This document shows, piece after piece, positions 44,893 to 53,369 of a DNA stretch of 64,000 nucleotides. The notes beneath the pieces are model-generated. The model saw only the letters and a list, made by a program, of their open reading frames with translations. It had not been told where the DNA came from and ran no database searches. Source of the stretch: Calothrix parasitica NIES-267 (lineage in GTDB: Bacteria; Cyanobacteriota; Cyanobacteriia; Cyanobacteriales; Nostocaceae); assembly GCF_002368095.1 (NCBI RefSeq), contig NZ_AP018227.1, forward strand, positions 8,850,578 to 8,914,577, written 5' to 3'. The first letter of the stretch is position 1. Each line of letters opens with the position of its first letter. The position numbers and the translations under genes are program-made.

Positions 44893-45639
44893 ATGTCACA
44901 GAAAAATGAATACGCTGTAGAGTTCCGTGATGTTACTCTCAGTATCAATAAAAATCAGCTAGTATCAAATCTGAACTTTCAAATTAACAAAGGAGAAGCA
45001 CTAATACTCTTAGGACGTAGTGGTAGCGGTAAAAGTACCACAATGAAGCTGATTAACCGTCTGTATCGTCCAACAGAAGGTCAGGTAGTATTTGATGGTA
45101 AATCAACAACAGAATGGGATGAAATCAAACTCAGACGTAAAATTGGTTATGTAATTCAAGAAACAGGATTATTTCCTCATTTCACAATCGAACGTAATGT
45201 AGGCTTAGTTCCTTCATTGGAAGGTTGGAACTCCAAACAAATTAAATCACGAGCTTTTGAATTATTGAAATTAGTCGGTTTAGAACCGGGACAATTTGCT
45301 TCGAGATATCCTCACGAACTTTCCGGTGGACAAAGACAGCGGGTAGGTGTAGCGAGAGCATTAGCCGCTGACCCTCCAGTATTATTGATGGACGAACCTT
45401 TCGGTGCTTTAGACCCAATTACAAGATTAGAACTTCAGCAAGAATTTAAACGGTTAGTGCAGGAATTAGGGAAAACCGTTGTATTCGTAACTCACGATAT
45501 TCAAGAAGCCTTTGTGTTATCGACAAGAATTGGTTTAATGTACGGTGGAGAACTGGTATTTTTGGGGACACCAGAGGAATTCAAAACAACCTCGCATCCG
45601 GAAGCAGTTGCTTTTCTTAATTGTCTAGAAGCTGTTTAA
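44893..45639 (+). CDS. Osmoprotectant-type ABC transporter ATP-binding protein (OpuC/YehX-like)
   Basis: A 248-aa ATPase that powers import of a quaternary-ammonium compound such as glycine betaine or choline. Motifs: Walker A in [15 protein letters not shown]-loop in [12 protein letters not shown], signature [14 protein letters not shown], Walker [13 protein letters not shown], and H-loop FVTHDIQEA. The GYVIQ-E-GLFPH loop is typical of this importer class. The regulatory CBS pair found in many OpuA/ProV ATPases is absent (length 248). Permease and binding-protein genes follow on the same strand, spaced by 187 and 325 bp of repeats. Confidence 0.9.
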   Translation: MSQKNEYAVEFRDVTLSINKNQLVSNLNFQINKGEALILLGRSGSGKSTTMKLINRLYRPTEGQVVFDGKSTTEWDEIKLRRKIGYVIQETGLFPHFTIERNVGLVPSLEGWNSKQIKSRAFELLKLVGLEPGQFASRYPHELSGGQRQRVGVARALAADPPVLLMDEPFGALDPITRLELQQEFKRLVQELGKTVVFVTHDIQEAFVLSTRIGLMYGGELVFLGTPEEFKTTSHPEAVAFLNCLEAV

Positions 45640-45750
45640 AAAGGTCATAGGATTTTGGATTTTAGATTTTGGATTGAAAGTTAAGAGTTAGGAGTTAGGA
45701 GTTATGAGTTATGAGTCAGGAATTAACAAGTATCCTTTACTATGGTTTTG

Positions 45751-45792
45751 ACCTTTAACCTTTAACCTTTAACCTTTAACCTTTAACCTTTT
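45751..45792. repeat. STRR heptamer tract (ACCTTTA)n
   Basis: About six tandem copies of ACCTTTA lie between the ATPase and permease genes. They are uninterrupted and the cleanest STRR tract in the window. A preceding run of GAGTTAG-type heptamers (about 45680-45720) is degenerate. Confidence 0.8.
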
Positions 45793-45826
45793 TCTATGAC
45801 TAATGTTATTCTAATTTTTCATCAAT

Positions 45827-46462
45827 ATGAATGATTTCTTTCTAATTAAATACGGTTCGGAAATTATTGAGCGCAGTATCGAACATTTGGTGTTAGTAAT
45901 TATTGCGATTGGTATTGCTACAGTGATAGGAATTCCGTTAGGAGTTTTAATCACTCGTAATAAAAGTCTACGTCAACCGATTTTAGGTGTTGCGAATATT
46001 CTCCAAACTATTCCTAGTTTGGCTTTGTTAGGTTTGCTGATTCCCGTTCCGATTATTGGCGGAATTGGCCCGGTTCCGGCTATATTTTCGCTGATTCTGT
46101 ATGCTTTTTTGCCAATAATTAGAAATACTTACACTGGTATTATGAACGTAAATCCAGCGATTCGCGAAGCTGGACGCGGGATGGGAATGACAGATAAGGA
46201 ATTATTGTTTCAAGTAGAAATTCCTTTAGCGTTAGGAGTAATTTTGGCTGGTGTACGAGTTGCAATAGTAATTGGTATCGGAATTGCAACTATTGCAGCA
46301 GCGATTGGTGCTGGTGGTTTGGGAGTATTTATTTTTCGCGGAATTGCTTTGGTAAATAATCAGTTGATTTTAGCTGGTGCGGTTCCTGCTGCATTTATGG
46401 CCCTGATTGCAGATTTGGGAATTGGAGCGCTCGAACGTACTCTGACAAAGGGAAAGAGTTAG
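45827..46462 (+). CDS. Osmoprotectant-type ABC transporter permease (OpuCB/YehW-like)
   Basis: A 211-aa inner-membrane protein with about five or six membrane segments (for example HLVLVIIAIGIATVIGIPLG and ILAGVRVAIVIGIGIATIAA). The binding-protein-dependent transport signature with the EAA-type loop is visible in NPAIREAGRGMGMTDKELLF. It forms the channel for the importer with the ATPase encoded upstream and the lipoprotein encoded downstream. Length matches OpuCB/OpuCD proteins. The gap to the ATPase gene (187 bp) is repeats, so separate promoters cannot be excluded. Confidence 0.9.
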   Translation: MNDFFLIKYGSEIIERSIEHLVLVIIAIGIATVIGIPLGVLITRNKSLRQPILGVANILQTIPSLALLGLLIPVPIIGGIGPVPAIFSLILYAFLPIIRNTYTGIMNVNPAIREAGRGMGMTDKELLFQVEIPLALGVILAGVRVAIVIGIGIATIAAAIGAGGLGVFIFRGIALVNNQLILAGAVPAAFMALIADLGIGALERTLTKGKS

Positions 46463-46539
46463 TTGAGTAGTAAGTAATAAGTAATGAGTAATGAGTAATG
46501 AGTAATAAGTTGGAATAGAAGATTGAGCGGTAGAGATAA

Positions 46540-46666
46540 TAGGACTTACGCAAGCTGCACATTTTTCTTGTAGGGTGCTGTGACATTTTGAAAATTTCTG
46601 AACGTAGTAATAATGTGTTCAGTGTCACGCACCAACCGGTTAATATGACAATTGCGGCCATTCCTG
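46540..46666. repeat. MITE-like element, TAGG...CCTG family, copy C (127 bp)
   Basis: The same length as copy A. Its left end TAGGACTTACGCAAGCTGCA resembles the other repeat family of the window, and its right end GACAATTGCGGCCATTCCTG is as in copy B. Flanks are the exact 5-bp duplication GATAA (46535-46539 and 46667-46671). Inner blocks GGGTGCTGTGACA and TGTCACGCACC are inverted. It sits between the importer permease and binding-protein genes. Confidence 0.8.
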
Positions 46667-46787
46667 GATAAAAATAAAATATTACTGGTAATTCATGTAG
46701 ATGACTCTTTACTTACTACTTACTACTTTTAATTTCTAGCTATTAACAACTAACAACTAACCACGAACTAATAACTTACTAATTACT

Positions 46788-47684
46788 ATGAAGAAATTTT
46801 TGACGCTATTTGCAGTGTTTCTGTGTTTGAGTTTGGGGATTGCTAGTTGTAATATTACTTCTGTTGGTGGTGGCAGTAGTGATATTATTGTTGCATCAAA
46901 AGGCTTTACCGAACAAGATATTTTAGCAGAACTTTTAGCGCAACAAATTGAAGCAACCAGCGATTTAAAAGTTGACCGGAGAACTTTACAAGGTACTAAA
47001 CTCTGTCATGAAGCTCTTGTGGCTGGGAACATCGATTCTTATATTGAGTATACGGGAACAGCTTTGACAGCGGTTTTGAAAGAAAGTGTCATTGATGACC
47101 CAAGAAAAGTTTACGATTTAGTTAAACAAGCTTACGAAAAGCAGTTTAATTTAGAAGTGACACAACCTTTGGGTTTTGAAAATACTTATGCTGTGATAGT
47201 TCGCGGTGAAGATGCGAAAAAATATAATATCAACACTGTTTCTGAAGCTGTTAAGTATGCATCTGATTGGGATATTGGTATCGGTTATGAATTTGCTGAA
47301 AGAGAAGATGGTTTACCAGGGTTAATCAAAGCTTATAATTTGCAGTTCAAAAGAAGACCCAAAAGTATGGATTTGGGTTTGATATATCGAGCATTAACTC
47401 AAGAATTAGTAGACGTTGTTGTTAATAACTCCACCGACGGACAAATCGCTCGTTTGGGTTTGGTAATATTAGAAGACGATAAAAACTATTTCCCACCTTA
47501 TGAAGCTACACCGATTGTGAATAAGAATACTTTGAAAAAATATCCGCAGTTGCAAAAGCCTTTATCCCAACTAGCTGGAATTTTAACTGCTGATGAAATG
47601 CAAGAACTTAATTATCAAGTTGAAGGTGAGTTACGCAAGATTAGCGAAGTTGTCACCGAGTTTCGTCAAGCTAAAGGACTTTAA
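46788..47684 (+). CDS. Osmoprotectant ABC importer substrate-binding lipoprotein (OpuCC/OsmF-like)
   Basis: A 298-aa periplasmic-facing lipoprotein that captures the substrate for the importer. The signal peptide ends in the lipobox LGIASC, giving a lipidated Cys at about 21. Family core: IVASKGFTEQDILAELLAQQ, GTKLCHEALVAGNIDSYIEY and the C-terminal LAGILTADEMQELNYQVEG. Aromatic residues suited to bind a quaternary ammonium group are scattered, but I cannot name the ligand. Upstream are the permease and ATPase genes with a MITE between. Confidence 0.9.
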   Translation: MKKFLTLFAVFLCLSLGIASCNITSVGGGSSDIIVASKGFTEQDILAELLAQQIEATSDLKVDRRTLQGTKLCHEALVAGNIDSYIEYTGTALTAVLKESVIDDPRKVYDLVKQAYEKQFNLEVTQPLGFENTYAVIVRGEDAKKYNINTVSEAVKYASDWDIGIGYEFAEREDGLPGLIKAYNLQFKRRPKSMDLGLIYRALTQELVDVVVNNSTDGQIARLGLVILEDDKNYFPPYEATPIVNKNTLKKYPQLQKPLSQLAGILTADEMQELNYQVEGELRKISEVVTEFRQAKGL

Positions 47685-48715
47685 AAAGGTTCGTAGTTGC
47701 GCTTAAGCGCCAAGGGTTTACTACGAAGCATTTATAATTTGGTGAATACTATTCGACCACATTAATTTTGGGGAGTATGCATCCAATCCGCCAGGGGTTG
47801 AAAACCCCTGTCTCATAGCAAAATTCCTCTTAAGAGGACTGGTAAATACACACTACTAGTAGTTCATTTCATTAATTTTGACAGTTTTGTTTTCTACGGA
47901 CGTAATGTAGAGCTAGTCATGGGGGGACTTCCCCCCCCCAACAAAAATGGGAAAAACTTTAGGTTATTTGAAAGAAGCTGAAAAGCTTGCTATACCTGAA
48001 GTTTCTTAGAAGACGTTATAAATAACGTCTCCCGACATTTCCAAAGAAAACGCGACCATAGCCGAATTAATGAAAAGGACTACTGGTCTGTCCCATTAGT
48101 TGTAAGGGTAAATCATTGTTTGTACACGAAGGCTGAAACCCTAATTATTTGCCGAAGACCGCGCAACTACGAACAAAGATAAAAACCCATTAATCTTGAT
48201 GGGTTTGTTTTCTTTCAACCGTCGGGAGACGTAGCATTGCTACGTCTCTACACCCATCAATTTTTATGGGACAAACCACTAGTACTAGACCACATAAGTT
48301 TTGCGGGGTATGTAAGCTTCAATTGTAGGTTGGGTTTCACTCCGTTCAACCCAACACCTGAGTTGGGTTGCGCTCCGCTTAACCCAACCTACGGAGCGAC
48401 TTCATAACCCTCACCCATCAGAATTATTGTTTGTACGTAGAGGCTGAAAACCTAATTATTTGGCGAAGACCGCGCAACTACGAACGAAATTAAAGTTAGA
48501 GGGTTTGAGCGGAAGAAGAACTATTTACGGAAAACCTAATGTATAATAAACTACGTCAAAAGAGATTAATGACAACATTTATGTTGATTGTTTTATATTG
48601 CTTATTCTCTCTCCCCATCTTATCTTCCTCGATTTAATTGTTTCAAAATGTTTCTAAGTAGTTGACTATGAATTTGATTACACTTAGATTGTTTATGAAG
48701 TTGCGATACATCAAA
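47685..48715. repeat. Gene-free block of degenerate repeats before the CRISPR leader
   Basis: About 1 kb of non-coding DNA. It starts with a hairpin (TTCGTAGT / ACTACGAA around GCGCTTAAGCGC, 47690-47727). Two related segments are readable: 48112-48178 and 48428-48488, both containing CTAATTATTTG and GCGAAGACCGCGCAACTACG-like sequence. Also CGACCACATTAATTTTGGGG (about 47755) resembles AGACCACATAAGTTTTGCGG (48289). Palindromes of the GTAGGTTGGGT family (48324-48392) and the GACGTA hairpin (48226-48284) lie between. It looks like an old duplication broken by repeats. Confidence 0.55.
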
Positions 48716-48898
48716 ATCGACGCATCTCGCCAGAACCTTGAAAACCCTATAACTTCGTTGAGATGCGTCGATAGCTTATACAGCAAGGCTTTCAGACGAC
48801 GAAATTGGCGATTTACTCGGAAAATTTTTCCATTTTTTCGAGATGCGTCGATTGGGGTACCTCAAACCCCTGCTGTGTAAGGGTTCCAGAAGTGAACT
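48716..48898 (+). promoter_or_regulatory. CRISPR leader
   Basis: The region directly upstream of the first CRISPR repeat is AT-rich and repeats a 13-14 nt box three times: CGACGCATCTCG (48718-48729, inverted), GAGATGCGTCGAT (48760-48772) and CGAGATGCGTCGAT (48839-48852). It ends in GGGGTACCTCAAACCCCTGC and GGGTTCCAGAAGTGAACT. Similar boxes occur in leaders of other cyanobacterial arrays. It should hold the promoter and spacer-integration signals, though the window shows no cas genes. Confidence 0.65.
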
Positions 48899-49072
48899 CT
48901 TTCCAAACCAACTCCCCTCAGCGGGGATGGAAACCTTCCTGCTACTGATTTGCGCCAGTATACGCTACACTTTCCAAACCAACTCCCCTCAGCGGGGATG
49001 GAAACTTTTGCTGCTCTTGTCCCTGACCTTGGTCAGAGGACTTTCCAAACCAACTCCCCTCAGCGGGGATGG

Positions 49073-51481
49073 GTGCGACTATCAGTCGCTCACGAGAGTG
49101 AGTAGCTCGTAACTACTCCTGGTTAATGTCTGAACCAGTACCTGCCCGAAGGGGCATCACGGGTAACTATGATGTCTCAGAGCTAGAGGGAAATGCGTGA
49201 AATCTACTAGCCGCAATGTGGACGTAATGCTAGGGTAAAACCATTTTTGGGTTAACGTTCCGTGAATCTTTGACGAGGCACCGTGATGAGGAATTATCGA
49301 AAACGGCTGACACGATAACTGGAGTTAGATATTTCGCCCTATCCTCGGAATATAGGGCATCAAACAACTTCCGGTGTATAGAAGGAACCCAATATGGTTG
49401 TATCTCTTGTGTGTGATATGAAGGAACCCCAATGGGGTCTTACAACTAGAAACGATGTTGTAAGTAGGGATTGGAGCAATCTGGTTTTTAATTCCCCAGT
49501 GGGTGTAAGACGCTACAAGAAGCGAACGCTGCCATACCCAACGGTAAACAGAAAATCATAACTGGGCAGATAGGTTTTATTAAACCAACCCGAAAGGATG
49601 CTGACGTGTAGCGAGTGAATCCCTTGAATTCAATGCAACAAGGAAAGTTAACTTTTCGGGAAAAGTTATGGTGCAATTAAAAATTGTGAACGTAACCGAG
49701 AGGGCTACCGACTGGAACAGCATTAACTGGAAAAATGCTAACCGGGTAGTCACCAGACTTAGACAAAGAATTTTCAAGGCAACCAGAGACGGTGACTTAA
49801 AGAGGGTTCGCAACCTTCAAAAACTACTTATGAGTAGCTACTCTAACATTGTACTTTCCGTTAGACGAGTCACGCAATTAAATTCTGGTAAGAAAACTGC
49901 GGGTGTGGATAAATTACTGGTTTTAACACCAGGAGCAAGGGGAACTTTGGTTGATATTTTGACAAAGTGTCCTCCCAGTCAACCACTACCAGTAAAACGG
50001 GTTTATATCCGTAAATCCAACGGTAAACAACGTCCCCTTGGAATTCCCTGCATCATCGATAGGTGTTTGCAAGCCATTGTGAAAAATGCTTTGGAACCCT
50101 ATTGGGAAGCACAATTCGAGAGAACATCCTACGGTTTCCGCCCTGGTAGAGGCGTACATGATGCGATTGAAAGAATACACTCAATGTCTAAAGGCAATTC
50201 AACTAAAAGCTGGGTTGTAGATGCAGATATTGAGGGTTGTTTTGATAACATCGCTCATGAGACTTTACTTAACACCATTGGTAACTTCCCCTCTCGGAAG
50301 TTAATTCAACAGTGGTTAAAGGCTGGATACGTAGACAAGGGCGTTTTTAACGATACAGAAACTGGTGTACCTCAAGGCGGGATAATCTCGCCTCTGCTTG
50401 CAAATATCGCTTTGCACGGTATGGAATCTGCCCTCGGCATTAGGTACGATAAACACGGTCATACTATTGGCAATCGTGGTATTGTACGCTACGCAGATGA
50501 CCTCGTAGTTTTCTGCAAAAGTCAAGAAGATGCCGCTTGCGTGGTTGATACATTATCCCACTGGATGGAAACTAAGGGTTTGGCTTTATCCAAGTCTAAA
50601 ACTAGAATAGTACATCTAAGTGAAGGATTCAACTTCCTGAGCTTTAACGTTAGATGGTACGAGGATAAAAATACCAAAACAGGTCGGAAAGTACTGATAA
50701 AACCTAGCAAAGAAGCGATTCTTGAAGTACGGAATAAGATTAGAAAAGTTTGGCTAGAAAATAAAAGCAGTAATGTTAATTATTTGATATCCAAACTCAA
50801 CCCGATTATTCGTGGTGTTGCTAATTACTACCGTACAGTAGTTTCCTCACATATATTCCACAAATTAGATACGTGGATGTATATCAGAGAAAACAGGTAC
50901 ACCAAAAGAATGCATCCAAAGAAAAGTTCAGGATGGCGTAAACATAAGTACTGGGGACGACTAAACTTTGATAGGAATGATAACTGGGTGTTCGGCGATA
51001 AACGGACAGGTCAGTATCTTCTTAAGTTTAGTTGGTTCAACATTAGAAGGCACACCTTAGTAAAAGGTGACGCTTCTTATGATAACCCAGATTTGGTGAA
51101 ATATTGGGAGTTAAGAACTAAGAGAAAATCTCAAAATCTAATTCCTTCTTACCAAAAGCTAGCCCGAAAACAAGGTTATAAGTGTTGTGTTTGTGGGGAA
51201 TCATTATTTAATGATGAACCTATTCAAAAACATCACAAAGTTCCTCGAAGTAGGGGTGGTAAAGATACTTACGCTAATCTAGAATTGATGCATTACTACT
51301 GTCACCGACAAATACACTCAGTAGCCTCGGGGTGCGAAGAAGAGGTATTTGTGCAGGAATACGAAGAATTAACGCATAGTCTTTGGTAGCGCTCGCGGAT
51401 TGGCTAAAGCCGGATGCTTGGTAACTTGCTTGTCCGGTTTGTCGGGGGGAAGGGGGTAGCGATATCCCTGACCCACCCATT
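49073..51481 (+). mobile_element. Group II intron with RT-maturase ORF, inserted in a CRISPR repeat
   Basis: The 5' end reads GTGCGACTATCAGTCGC, a typical group II intron start. Structured non-coding DNA (49073-49667) holds the first domains. The ORF (49668-51389) fills the domain IV position. Domain V is seen at about 51407-51440 (AAGCCGGATGC, loop GTAA, CCGGTTT), and domain VI at 51441-51480 with arms GGGG/CCC. The 3' end is at 51480 or 51481: ending at 51481 rebuilds a perfect CRISPR repeat (GGGGATGG + AAAC), while the usual A-Y ending points to 51480. A possible EBS1, CCATTT at 49241-49246, could pair with the exon end GGATGG; I have not verified it. All parts look intact. Confidence 0.85.
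49668..51389 (+). CDS. Group II intron reverse transcriptase / maturase with HNH endonuclease
   Basis: A 573-aa multifunctional protein that helps the intron splice and inserts it in new sites by target-primed reverse transcription. RT domains: RPLGIPCIIDRCLQAIVKNA, YGFRPGRGVHDAI and the catalytic YADD at 275-278 (GIVRYADDLVVF). The maturase X region follows (about 355-420, LISKLNPIIRGVANYYR). The C-terminal HNH domain (about 506-550) is CCVCGESLFND...HHKVPRSRGGKDTYANLELMHYYCH (shown in parts), with its Cys and His set intact. Length is usual. ATG at 49668 follows GGGAAAAGTT without a strong Shine-Dalgarno. The chain has no internal stop, so activity is plausible. Confidence 0.93.
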   Translation: MVQLKIVNVTERATDWNSINWKNANRVVTRLRQRIFKATRDGDLKRVRNLQKLLMSSYSNIVLSVRRVTQLNSGKKTAGVDKLLVLTPGARGTLVDILTKCPPSQPLPVKRVYIRKSNGKQRPLGIPCIIDRCLQAIVKNALEPYWEAQFERTSYGFRPGRGVHDAIERIHSMSKGNSTKSWVVDADIEGCFDNIAHETLLNTIGNFPSRKLIQQWLKAGYVDKGVFNDTETGVPQGGIISPLLANIALHGMESALGIRYDKHGHTIGNRGIVRYADDLVVFCKSQEDAACVVDTLSHWMETKGLALSKSKTRIVHLSEGFNFLSFNVRWYEDKNTKTGRKVLIKPSKEAILEVRNKIRKVWLENKSSNVNYLISKLNPIIRGVANYYRTVVSSHIFHKLDTWMYIRENRYTKRMHPKKSSGWRKHKYWGRLNFDRNDNWVFGDKRTGQYLLKFSWFNIRRHTLVKGDASYDNPDLVKYWELRTKRKSQNLIPSYQKLARKQGYKCCVCGESLFNDEPIQKHHKVPRSRGGKDTYANLELMHYYCHRQIHSVASGCEEEVFVQEYEELTHSLW

Positions 51482-51581
51482 AAACTTTCGAGACACAATA
51501 AGTGTGTTCATGTGAAGTGTTCTTTCCAAACCAACTCCCCTCAGCGGGGATAAAAAAAGTTAACTTATTCGGAATAAATAA

Positions 51582-53075
51582 CTACCTCTTAACCAAGTCC
51601 TCTTCAACAAACCTAGCTGTATTCTTGGCTGATTCCAAAATTGTCATCAATCCACTACCGGGATGAACCGCTCCACCAACCCAGTAAAGTTTATCGATAT
51701 ATTCCGAACGAACCGGGGGACGAAATGGGCCGAGCTGCAACCAGTTATGACTTAGATTGAATACAGCACCTAAATATACTGAATAATCATTCTGCCAATT
51801 TTCGGCCGTGTAGCAAGTCTCGCTAACAATATGTTGTTCTACTCCTTCAAATCCCAATAATGGTAAGCGATTAATAATTAAGTCTCGATAGCTCTTTGCT
51901 TTTTTCTCCCAATCAACACCATGTCCGGTATGGGGAATTGGTACTAAAACATATAAGGTTGAATGTCCTTCGGGTGCGTTGCTTGCATCTACGGGAGTTG
52001 GATTACAAACGTAGAATGGTGGGTCAATTTCATCTAATGCTGAGTCATTGACAAAAGGTTTTTCTCGTTTGCGAATGTGTTCGGATAAATAAAGTTGGTG
52101 ATGGGGTAAATTATCGTAGCGTTTATCAATACCTAAGTACAGCATAAAGGTTGAGCAGGAAAACTGTTTTTTCGCAAAGAAGTTGTCGGTGTATTTTCCT
52201 TGTGCTGCTGGAGGAATCAAGGTTTGTACCGCTTCAGCAAAATCGGCGTTTACTATTACAGTGTCGGCTTTTATTCGTTCTCCATTTTCGAGTTCTACAC
52301 CTTGGACTTGACGGTTTTCCAACCACACTTGTTTTACTGGTGTATTGAGGTGAATTTTTCCCCCTAAATCCTGAAATCCTTGAGCTATCGCTTGAGCTAA
52401 AGCACGAAATCCTCCTTGGGGGTGCCAAACTCCGAAAGCCATTTCAATATAGGGAATTAAGCTAAATACGCTAGCGCTAAGGGTTGGATGCATTCCTAAA
52501 TATTTGGCTGGATAGGAGAGAGCATATACTAATCGCTCATCTTGAAAAGCATTCCAAAAGTGTTGATAAAGAGTTTCCCAAGGTTTAAATTTCAAACCCG
52601 TACCCAGTTCGTCGAGTCGCATGTATCCCAAGATAGAACGAGCTGGTTGACTGAGATAGGGTTCGTAACCAGCGTCATATTTCTTTGTTTCTTCAGCATA
52701 CCAACGGTCTAAAGCTGCGGGTAAATCTTGACGAAATGCGGCTAATTGATGCTTTAATTTATCAAAATCGGTGGTCAGTTCTAATGTTGAATCGTCCCAG
52801 AAGCGTAATTTGGTGTAGGGTTCTAGACGAGTGAAAGTGATGTAATCTTCTCGTTTGAGTCCAGCGCTAGCAAATAAATCGTCGTAAAGGTTGGGTAATT
52901 GTAAGATAGTTGGGCCGGTATCGAAAGCGTAATCACCATCTTGAAAACCGCGCATTCTTCCTCCGACGCGATTGCTTGATTCAAATATTTCTACGTTATA
53001 ACCCTGACCTTTCAAGCGTAATGCTGTAGCTAATCCACCCGGTCCCGCACCTACGATGATGATGTTTTTAGTCAT
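51582..53075 (-). CDS. CrtI-type phytoene desaturase-family FAD oxidoreductase
   Basis: A 497-aa flavoprotein of the carotenoid desaturase family. The FAD-binding Rossmann start is IIIVGAGPGGLATALRLKG, followed by the ESSNRVGGRM loop. The C-terminal CrtI signature is LYWVGGAVHPGSGLMTILES. Most cyanobacteria desaturate phytoene with plant-type CrtP/CrtQ, so this CrtI-type enzyme is an extra desaturase or isomerase of unclear substrate (C40 carotenoid, C30 squalene-derived or related polyene). The divergent neighbour 295 bp away is a MarR regulator, which may control it. The gene stands next to the CRISPR array end. Confidence 0.85.
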   Translation of the reverse strand: MTKNIIIVGAGPGGLATALRLKGQGYNVEIFESSNRVGGRMRGFQDGDYAFDTGPTILQLPNLYDDLFASAGLKREDYITFTRLEPYTKLRFWDDSTLELTTDFDKLKHQLAAFRQDLPAALDRWYAEETKKYDAGYEPYLSQPARSILGYMRLDELGTGLKFKPWETLYQHFWNAFQDERLVYALSYPAKYLGMHPTLSASVFSLIPYIEMAFGVWHPQGGFRALAQAIAQGFQDLGGKIHLNTPVKQVWLENRQVQGVELENGERIKADTVIVNADFAEAVQTLIPPAAQGKYTDNFFAKKQFSCSTFMLYLGIDKRYDNLPHHQLYLSEHIRKREKPFVNDSALDEIDPPFYVCNPTPVDASNAPEGHSTLYVLVPIPHTGHGVDWEKKAKSYRDLIINRLPLLGFEGVEQHIVSETCYTAENWQNDYSVYLGAVFNLSHNWLQLGPFRPPVRSEYIDKLYWVGGAVHPGSGLMTILESAKNTARFVEEDLVKR

Positions 53076-53104
53076 GATTGATTGTCTTTTGATTGTTGAT
53101 ATTG

Positions 53105-53300
53105 CAGTTTTCAGTTGGGTTCAATACACTCGGAACCTCACCCCGTCCTGCGGACACCCCTCTCCTTGTTAAGGGAGAGGGGAAAGAGGTATTCCATCCT
53201 TGTTAAGGAAGAGGGGAAAGAGGTATTTCGTCCTGCGGACACCCCTCTCCTTGATAAGGAGAGGGGACGGGGGTGAGGTTAATTTGTATTGCATCTAAAT
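53105..53300. repeat. Tandem CCCCTCTCC palindrome repeat cluster
   Basis: Three hairpin modules of the type ACACCCCTCTCCTTGTTAAGG / AGGGGAAAGAGG (shown in parts: CCCCTCTCC, GGAGAGGGG), bounded by AACCTCACCCCGTCCTGCGG and GGGGGTGAGGTTAATTTG as inverted outer arms. It fills most of the divergent spacer between the CrtI-type gene and the MarR gene, so it may hold or separate their promoters. Confidence 0.65.
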
Positions 53301-53369
53301 AAAAGTGACTTTAATTTCATAAAATAAATGCATGAGTCAATCATATAATAATTCGGTAATAACTCAGTA

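Larger units (their letters stand above)
48899..51557 (+). CRISPR. CRISPR array (4 repeats, 3 spacers), third repeat interrupted by a group II intron
   Basis: The 36-nt repeat has segments CTTTCCAAACCAACTCCCC and TCAGCGGGGATGGAAAC. Copies: 48899-48934 and 48970-49005 (identical), 49041-49072 (first 32 nt), then intron DNA, then AAAC at 51482-51485. The last copy 51522-51551 matches for 30 nt and then decays (TAAAAAAAG). Spacers are 48935-48969 (35 nt), 49006-49040 (35 nt) and 51486-51521 (36 nt). The CCCC/GGGG hairpin and the 3' end GGAAAC suit I-D/III-type cyanobacterial repeats. The degenerate last repeat marks the far end, opposite to the leader. No cas gene is present in the window. Confidence 0.85.

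Noticed and set aside
46395-46661. 88-codon minus-strand ORF
   Set aside because: It runs from inside the permease gene through an STRR tract and MITE copy C, so it is a shadow frame.
48843-49112. 89-codon ORF across the CRISPR repeats
   Set aside because: Its repeated QTNSPQRGWK-like peptides come from the CRISPR repeats read as codons; it has no homology or start signal of its own.
49668-51389. RT considered as an RT-Cas1 partner or a diversity-generating retroelement
   Set aside because: The X and HNH domains and the flanking intron structure (GTGCGAC start, domain V) identify a group II intron RT; no Cas1, template repeat or variable repeat is seen.
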